From positions 1 through 5,346 of the forward strand of contig JAGLSY010000156.1 in NCBI GenBank assembly GCA_023135545.1: DNA of 5,346 nt, given 5' to 3'. The notes under the pieces are model-generated. The model saw only the letters and a program-made list of their open reading frames with translations, made no database searches and was not told the DNA's origin. Position 1 is the first letter of the stretch, and every line of letters starts with the position of its first letter. The position numbers were made by a program, and so were the translations under genes. The DNA comes from Thermoplasmata archaeon. Its GTDB lineage: Archaea; Thermoplasmatota; Thermoplasmata; SG8-5; JAGLSY01. This document shows positions 1 through 4,431 of this stretch, in pieces.

Positions 1-80
1 TCAGTTCCATTATACCTTCTCCAATCCCCAGCACACCCGATAGCTGAACCACATGCCAACAATACAAGTATGCTATTCAG
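1..80 (-). CDS. Possible start of a leftward lipoprotein gene (partial, start unresolved)
   Basis: One minus-strand frame is open from 149 to the left edge. From position 80 it reads LNSILVLLACGSAIGCAGD and then WRRYNGT: a hydrophobic stretch with a lipobox-like LLAC followed by polar residues, as in a lipoprotein signal peptide. The frame has no ATG or GTG; CTG at 80 and TTG at 62 or 59 are the only candidate starts, and none has a clear Shine-Dalgarno. A competing minus-strand frame has ATG at 10 with GGAG 8 nt upstream but shows only three codons. A possible TATA box lies at 109-117. I do not recognise a family. This may be non-coding DNA. Confidence 0.28.
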   Translation of the reverse strand, partial: MNSILVLLACGSAIGCAGDWRRYNGT

Positions 81-108
81 GAAGATATTGAATAAATGGG
101 TAAGGTTG

Positions 109-133
109 TATAAATAGTTAGTTCCTCGGAACT
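109..133 (-). promoter_or_regulatory. Possible leftward promoter: TATA-like box with an adjacent dyad
   Basis: The minus strand carries CTATTTATA (117-109), a TATA-like box. Immediately upstream is the dyad AGTTCC-2 nt-GGAACT (120-133), where a TFB element or regulator site would sit. It would serve a leftward gene starting near the left edge. The region is AT-rich, so the TATA match is weak on its own. If a rightward gene instead ends at 117, the dyad would be its 3' hairpin. Confidence 0.35.
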
Positions 134-224
134 TCCAGCCAAGAAACCATTATTAATATTTTTCGTTTTGTACTATTTATAATTTTTCAGTCTTAATCAA
201 AATTAAACCAAAAATTGAAAGGTT
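134..224. other. AT-rich intergenic stretch, no gene seen
   Basis: Between the protease terminator and the possible leftward promoter the DNA is strongly AT-rich, T-rich on the plus strand at 151-187 and A-rich at 196-220. TATAAATAGT (109-118) recurs inverted as ACTATTTATA (172-181), giving two opposed TATA-like boxes. I see no supportable gene here. Confidence 0.5.
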
Positions 225-246
225 GAGAGAGCCCGAAGACTCTCTC
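210..246 (-). terminator. Terminator of the S8 protease gene with a cUUCGg tetraloop
   Basis: On the minus strand, 17 nt after the TGA stop, a 9-bp stem (GAGAGAGTC with GGCTCTCTC, including one G-U pair; 238-246 with 225-233) closes on the loop TTCG. This gives the very stable C(UUCG)G tetraloop. T-rich sequence follows: TTT at 220-218 and TTTTT at 214-210. The T-run starts about 10 nt after the stem, looser than in a textbook bacterial terminator but compatible with archaeal T-tract termination. Confidence 0.72.
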
Positions 247-263
247 ATTCATTCCCGCCCTGC

Positions 264-3200
264 TCAGGGTATTACCCATGCGTAGGCCGCCGTGGCATAC
301 ACCCAGTACGCCTGGCCAATCTGGAAGGCGCTACCATCCGGCATCACTTCGATGTCGTATGCTGCGGCATCATTGAACCGCTCGATTCTGGTAACCAGTC
401 CTACTGAATCTGTTTTGAGGTCTCCGGCGGTGTAGCCCTCCACTTGGGAAGGGAAGCCGACCATGTTCCAGCCGGCCACCAGGTTGATGGTCGTGCCGGA
501 TGGGTCAAATCCCTCTCCCACGGTCAGGAAAACATCATCCGGAGGTCCTCCCGCATTCACCAGGTGCACCCACACGCCCATTGTGTTATCTACATTTGGC
601 ATGTCCTGGATTCCGGGATAGTTGATGTTATAGGATTTCCAGTGGTCCGCGTCGTCGGATGGGTCAAACCACAGTATCATGTCCCAGGTTGTTCCACCGT
701 CACCCCAGCCAGCATCATCGAATATCATCATAACATCGCCGGTTGCGCTTATCGGGAAGGAGACGAAGACCCAGCTGTTGTCTGCGGCTCCGGTGAGGTC
801 AATGTTATATGTCTGGATGGGTACGTACTCTATGGTGACATCTGGAGAGCCGGGTGCGCCCTCGGTCTGGGGCATGTCATCTGTTGCCCTTGTATAGAAG
901 TCATATGTGCCAGCTCCATCCAGGAAGTCAAAGCTCCACGAGCCGCTGTCCGATGTTCCGGATGCCGCATCTGGGTTGGTTCCGTCGGACCAGGAGACAT
1001 AGCCGCCCCCATCGAACTGATAGAACAACTCAACCTGAGTAAGTCCAATGGCATCTGTAGCTGTCCAGTCGATGGTCACCGGGTTGTCGGGGGTCGGTGA
1101 TGCACCACTGTAAGAGCATGATGATACAGGCGGATTGTCGGGAACCGAGCCTGGCTCTGGAACCGCAATGCTATTACTGTCCTCGTTTCCGGCTCCGTCC
1201 TCTGCTCTCACGACATACCACCATTGTATTCCATCCGGTATTCCGCGGTCAAGGTCGGTATAGGTGTCAGTTCCGGCTGCCACATTATCGATATATGCCC
1301 CAGCATCCCATGGTCCGCCAGGGTTATTAGCTCTATAAATATTGTATTGGACAACATCATCCATCCCGGCCCCATCGTCTCCCGATAGAGTCCAGTTGAG
1401 TGTATTGTGATCTGTTGGATCACTGGTGCTTCCACCGAGTATGTAAAGATGGTCCACGTAAAGTGTATCGACAACTTCAAATGATACACTGGTTCCGGTT
1501 ATATCAACCAATACCGTATTTCCAGGACTGGCAGTTATTCCCCAGATGCTGTATGTATCTGTATCACTGGTCGCGGTAATGGTGCCCAATGAGCCCCAAC
1601 TCGCTCCTCCATTTGTGCTGTATGTGGCAGTAAATGTTTCACCGGTCGTGTAAGCATCCAGATTGACAGAATAAGGGCCAGTGCCGGTCGGATCGATATT
1701 GATGGTGTACTGGAAATCAATGTTCTTCCGGCCACCACCACCGGATGTTGCTTCCACAATCTGATGATATGAATCATCCTGGACATAGGTATCTGTGAAA
1801 GTACCGACTTGAGTACCTCTAACAAAAGCAACTGCTGATACTACATCTTCTGTATTCGTCACACCCCACCAGTCCACTGTCAATCCGCTGGTCGATGCAA
1901 CTCCTGCATCCACGATTGCAGTATCCGTGACGGTCGCAGGACCGCTTCCATCATCATCATCATCGTAGGTCGCGGTAACGATGTCATTGTGAGATACCTG
2001 GAGTATTCCTCCGCCGTCTGTGGCTGAAAGTGTCAACGTTCCCTCGAAGATAGCCGTATCGAATCCAGTCTCTGTGAGCAGGACACTCTCGCCTGCTGGT
2101 TCAGTATCTGAATCCACATTTACAGTGACGGTCTGGATGGAGTTGGTGTTTGTGTTGAGGTCCGAGTCCATGACCATGATCATTGCTGTGTCCTCTCCAG
2201 CATAAATATCGGCATCCAGCTGAATCATTCCCTGAGAGGTTATCGGTATCTGTGCTCCCGAGGCCACGAGTGAGAAGTCCTGTGGCCCCTGGGCAACATC
2301 TCCGGTGCGTCCTATGATTTCGATGGTCCAGATGCCGCTCTGAGGGTTCTCCACGAACACATTCTCCACATTGTTCAGGTCATCCCTGTAATCGGCGCCC
2401 CACTGGTTCGCGCCAGTACCTGATGAGGAATATAGATTATCCCAGAGTCCATTATTGCCCCAGTAGATGACCCCTCCAGGGGATGTGACCTTGAGGTCCA
2501 GATTGTTCCTGAGGGCCCTTGCGTCATTGGTGGTGGCAGGGGCCGCGGGATCTGTCCAGCAGAGAGTGATCTTGAGGGGGTATGCCCCGTCCGAGTAGAT
2601 GTTCCGGCTGTAGGTATCGCCAGAATCCAGTGCCTGCGGGTAATCATCTATCTGATGATATGTTGCTCCCAGGTCGTACATGTATTCCATGTCCGGTGTT
2701 CCCCAGCCCTGGCAGGTTCTTGTGGCACTGTAGGTGCCGGTAAGCGGATATTGATGGGCATTGGCTATCATCAGGGCCTTGATGGTTGATGAATAGGGGA
2801 TCTCATTGGTCGGATTGTTGTCAAAGTAATTCTCCTGGTACATCTCATAGGCTAGAAGGGCTGAGCCAGCAACCTCGGGTGTGGCACCGCTCGTGCCCCC
2901 CATATCATCCCAATAGTCGCCGCTCACGTAACCGTCCGTGCCAAGGCAGTCCGTGGTGTATATCCAGTCGAAGTTGCCGCACATGTCCGGCTTCTGCCTG
3001 CCGTCAGCCGCCGGCCCTCTGGACGGGGTATTGCCATTGGAATAAAGCTCGTACCTGTCATCAGACATGTCTGCCGTATCCTGGTGGAATATTGCCCCGA
3101 TGCACATCACGTTCTTGGCTGCTGAATCTTCACTTATGCGCCCCTCCTGGGTTCCATCGTTGCTGTTTGCCGCGGCCCAGAGGGTTAGGACCTTTGGGTT

Positions 3201-4175
3201 ATCGTACATTGCCTGGTCATCCTCCTCGGCATAGGTCTGGTAGAGACCGTCACAGGTTCCCTGGCTCCAGGAATTTGACTGCACTACGCCGTTCAAACCT
3301 CCGGCAGAGCCTTCATTGAAATTTCCATTCCAGAGATTGGCAACGGATACAGCCCGGCCAGTATACCAATCTGCAAAGACGCCGGTTGCATCGGGGGCAC
3401 ATCCCAGTGCCTTTATGTCTCCGGCCCCGTTGCCGAACACGATTCCGCTGGTGCAGGTTCCGTGGTGGTCAACAGACACCGAGCCGTCCGTGTAAATAAT
3501 ATTGGCAAGGTCTGGGTGAGCCCGGTCTATTCCATTATCCTGAACCTCTGCCAGCATCCCGGTTCCCGTGAATCCGAAGGACTGAGGGGTGTCAATGCCC
3601 ATGTAGGTGTTGGAGGAGATCTGGTCCATGAAGGTGATGGGCTCCGGGTCCTCGTCTATCCACTTCACGTCGGTCCAGCCGGCTATCGTGCCGAACATGG
3701 ATGCGTCCACATTGCATCTGATATAGTTGATAGACACCTTGTTCACCTTGTGTATTGTCGCACCCAGGCCCTCCAGCATGCTGACCGTGGCATCCACGTC
3801 CACACCGTCGTGAAGCTGCACCCTGACATTCACTGCCCCGTTCAGGCCAGCTAGATTGCTGCTGAGTTTCATGGCCGGTGTGTAAGGCTCAAAACCATTG
3901 GCATAAGCCCCTATACAGCCGTTAAGAGCAATGTCGCCCTGGCTCTTGACAAGGTATGTACCGTCGTTCATGTAATCCTGGAATTCGATGCCCGATGCCT
4001 CGATGAAGTTGCGAAGCTCGCCATTCGGAAGTTCAGAAAAATGAACCAGGTAATAATCACTCGATTCATAATCAAAATCGCTCACGACCGCGGCGAAACT
4101 TACCGGCACCATCATGGAAAAAGCTACCACGATTGTAAACATTAAGCCCACATATTTTTTGCCCATTTTTTGCAT
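264..4175 (-). CDS. Secreted multidomain subtilisin-like (S8, KP-43-like) serine protease
   Basis: Complete 1303-residue endopeptidase precursor, probably extracellular. Residues 1-28 are a signal peptide. About 41-80 and 116-184 form a two-part propeptide of inhibitor-like beta-alpha-beta units. About 190-500 is the S8 domain: Asp213 (VQDNGID), His238 (HGTCTSG), oxyanion Asn337 (AAANSNDG) and Ser429 (GGTSGATPEVAG). About 520-640 resembles the C-terminal beta-barrel of KP-43-type subtilases (ITLCWTDP, NNLDLKV, NNVENVFV, GIWTIEI, FSLVASG). Accessory beta domains follow: 648-755 (ends VTDTAIVD), a jelly-roll-like region 761-915, a fibronectin-III-like domain 920-1005, an Ig-like domain 1012-1118, and a duplicated tryptophan-rich module 1130-1303. 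The ATG at 4175 is chosen because GGAG lies 7 nt upstream; Met4 would leave 16 nt. There is no C-terminal membrane segment or sorting tail. Asp-Asn-Gly replaces the usual Asp-Ser/Thr-Gly and AAAN replaces AAGN, but the triad is intact. The family call is secure; substrate and accessory-domain ligands are unknown. Confidence 0.95.
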   Translation of the reverse strand: MQKMGKKYVGLMFTIVVAFSMMVPVSFAAVVSDFDYESSDYYLVHFSELPNGELRNFIEASGIEFQDYMNDGTYLVKSQGDIALNGCIGAYANGFEPYTPAMKLSSNLAGLNGAVNVRVQLHDGVDVDATVSMLEGLGATIHKVNKVSINYIRCNVDASMFGTIAGWTDVKWIDEDPEPITFMDQISSNTYMGIDTPQSFGFTGTGMLAEVQDNGIDRAHPDLANIIYTDGSVSVDHHGTCTSGIVFGNGAGDIKALGCAPDATGVFADWYTGRAVSVANLWNGNFNEGSAGGLNGVVQSNSWSQGTCDGLYQTYAEEDDQAMYDNPKVLTLWAAANSNDGTQEGRISEDSAAKNVMCIGAIFHQDTADMSDDRYELYSNGNTPSRGPAADGRQKPDMCGNFDWIYTTDCLGTDGYVSGDYWDDMGGTSGATPEVAGSALLAYEMYQENYFDNNPTNEIPYSSTIKALMIANAHQYPLTGTYSATRTCQGWGTPDMEYMYDLGATYHQIDDYPQALDSGDTYSRNIYSDGAYPLKITLCWTDPAAPATTNDARALRNNLDLKVTSPGGVIYWGNNGLWDNLYSSSGTGANQWGADYRDDLNNVENVFVENPQSGIWTIEIIGRTGDVAQGPQDFSLVASGAQIPITSQGMIQLDADIYAGEDTAMIMVMDSDLNTNTNSIQTVTVNVDSDTEPAGESVLLTETGFDTAIFEGTLTLSATDGGGILQVSHNDIVTATYDDDDDGSGPATVTDTAIVDAGVASTSGLTVDWWGVTNTEDVVSAVAFVRGTQVGTFTDTYVQDDSYHQIVEATSGGGGRKNIDFQYTINIDPTGTGPYSVNLDAYTTGETFTATYSTNGGASWGSLGTITATSDTDTYSIWGITASPGNTVLVDITGTSVSFEVVDTLYVDHLYILGGSTSDPTDHNTLNWTLSGDDGAGMDDVVQYNIYRANNPGGPWDAGAYIDNVAAGTDTYTDLDRGIPDGIQWWYVVRAEDGAGNEDSNSIAVPEPGSVPDNPPVSSCSYSGASPTPDNPVTIDWTATDAIGLTQVELFYQFDGGGYVSWSDGTNPDAASGTSDSGSWSFDFLDGAGTYDFYTRATDDMPQTEGAPGSPDVTIEYVPIQTYNIDLTGAADNSWVFVSFPISATGDVMMIFDDAGWGDGGTTWDMILWFDPSDDADHWKSYNINYPGIQDMPNVDNTMGVWVHLVNAGGPPDDVFLTVGEGFDPSGTTINLVAGWNMVGFPSQVEGYTAGDLKTDSVGLVTRIERFNDAAAYDIEVMPDGSAFQIGQAYWVYATAAYAWVIP
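1950..1964. repeat. Trinucleotide run (ATC)5 encoding five aspartates
   Basis: Five perfect ATC units on the plus strand are GAT codons for Asp738-Asp742 on the coding strand. The stretch D-D-D-D-D-G fits a D-x-D-x-D-G calcium-loop pattern at the end of the accessory domain spanning about 648-755. Slippage here would change length by whole codons without a frameshift. Confidence 0.7.
4092..4175 (-). other. Signal peptide of the S8 protease
   Basis: Residues 1-28 have a basic start (Lys3, Lys6, Lys7), a hydrophobic core at about 8-23 (VGLMFTIVVAFSMMV) and a small-residue cleavage motif SFA before AVVSDF. Cleavage is most likely after Ala28 or Ala29. There is no twin arginine and no lipobox cysteine, so general Sec export by a type I signal peptidase is inferred. 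Confidence 0.88.
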
Positions 4176-4180
4176 GTTTA

Positions 4181-4186
4181 ATCTCC
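4181..4186 (-). promoter_or_regulatory. Ribosome-binding site of the S8 protease gene (decides the start)
   Basis: GGAGAT on the minus strand leaves 7 nt between GGAG and the ATG at 4175, near-ideal spacing. The next in-frame ATG (codon 4, 4166) would be 16 nt away, so the longer start is preferred. Confidence 0.75.
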
Positions 4187-4217
4187 AATATAATACGTTA
4201 TGAATATGTTTGATACA

Positions 4218-4225
4218 TTATATAA
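4218..4225 (-). promoter_or_regulatory. TATA-like box for the S8 protease gene
   Basis: The minus strand reads TTATATAA, preceded by a purine-rich GGGGGAAAATTG that could serve as the TFB recognition element. Archaeal start sites usually lie about 22-27 nt downstream of the TATA centre. That predicts transcription from near 4196 and a leader of roughly 20 nt that includes the ribosome-binding site. The fit to archaeal promoter spacing is good, though AT-rich DNA makes chance matches possible. Confidence 0.6.
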
Positions 4226-4273
4226 CAATTTTCCCCCAATATGATACAATCCATAAGAAAATGAGGGCTCCCC

Positions 4274-4304
4274 GAACCCAAATATAAGAACCAGATGGGT
4301 TCTT
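4274..4304. repeat. Overlapping short inverted repeats (alternative hairpins)
   Basis: AAGAACC (4286-4292) pairs with GGTTCTT (4298-4304) over a 5-nt loop. GAACCCA (4274-4280) can instead pair with TGGGTTC (4296-4302) over a 15-nt loop. The two 7-bp stems share the right-hand arm, so only one can form at a time. The segment lies next to the 38-nt inverted repeat and about 50 bp upstream of the protease gene's TATA-like box. Confidence 0.5.
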
Positions 4305-4309
4305 TCTGA

Positions 4310-4347
4310 GCAGTAATCAATCATTTTACAAAATGGATGATTACTGC
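4310..4347. repeat. 38-nt near-perfect inverted repeat in the intergenic region
   Basis: The arms 4310-4327 and 4330-4347 (18 nt each) are complementary at 16 of 18 positions, with 2 bases between them. The outer 10 bp (GCAGTAATCA/TGATTACTGC) and the inner 6 bp (CATTTT/AAAATG) pair perfectly. The two unpaired positions are 4320/4337 (A-A) and 4321/4336 (T-G). No T-run follows on either strand. It lies between the terminator of one gene and the promoter of the next. It could be a regulator site, a small mobile palindromic repeat, or an RNA hairpin in read-through transcripts. Confidence 0.8.
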
Positions 4348-4376
4348 CGTCATGGTATTAGAGCTTGGGGATTGTT

Positions 4377-4412
4377 AAATAAAAAAGGATGAAGGGCTGG
4401 GAACCCTTCATC
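4377..4412 (-). terminator. Hairpin plus T-run terminator of the upstream (right-hand) gene
   Basis: On the minus strand, starting 19 nt after the TAA stop, a perfect 9-bp stem GATGAAGGG/CCCTTCATC (4404-4412 with 4388-4396) encloses a 7-nt loop. It is followed after one base by TTTTTT (4386-4381) and then ATTT. This is the classic intrinsic terminator shape. In archaea the T-run alone usually suffices, so the stem is an extra. It argues that this gene and the protease gene are separate transcription units. Confidence 0.8.
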
Positions 4413-4431
4413 GATGTGGAATGGATTTAAG

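Noticed and set aside
1..117. A 38-codon open plus-strand frame ending in TAG at 115-117, possibly the tail of a rightward gene
   Set aside because: Third-position G+C is only about 39% by hand count, no domain is recognisable, and an open run of this length is not rare. It remains possible because the following plus strand is T-rich.
444..1100. A 218-codon plus-strand ORF antisense to the protease gene
   Set aside because: It lies wholly inside a confidently coding gene, has a composition with no recognisable domain, and is explained by the GC-rich codon pattern of the opposite strand.
2256..2618. A kexin-type P domain after the catalytic domain
   Set aside because: The motif series ITLCWTDP, NNLDLKV, NNVENVFV and GIWTIEI fits the KP-43-type C-terminal barrel better, though both are jelly-roll-like folds.
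2786..3319. A 177-codon plus-strand ORF opposite the catalytic domain
   Set aside because: Its product is rich in Arg, Ser, Pro and Cys with no domain pattern, typical of an antisense shadow. The minus-strand frame carries the S8 motifs.
3462..3854. A 130-codon plus-strand ORF opposite the propeptide and the Asp/His region
   Set aside because: It is a shadow of the protease frame with no independent promoter, ribosome site or recognisable domain.
4164..4166. Met4 as the true start of the protease
   Set aside because: The GGAG site is 7 nt from the first ATG but 16 nt from this one.
4321..4353. A 10-residue minus-strand ORF (MTAVIIHFVK) within the 38-nt inverted repeat
   Set aside because: No ribosome-binding site was seen; it is most likely a by-product of the palindrome.
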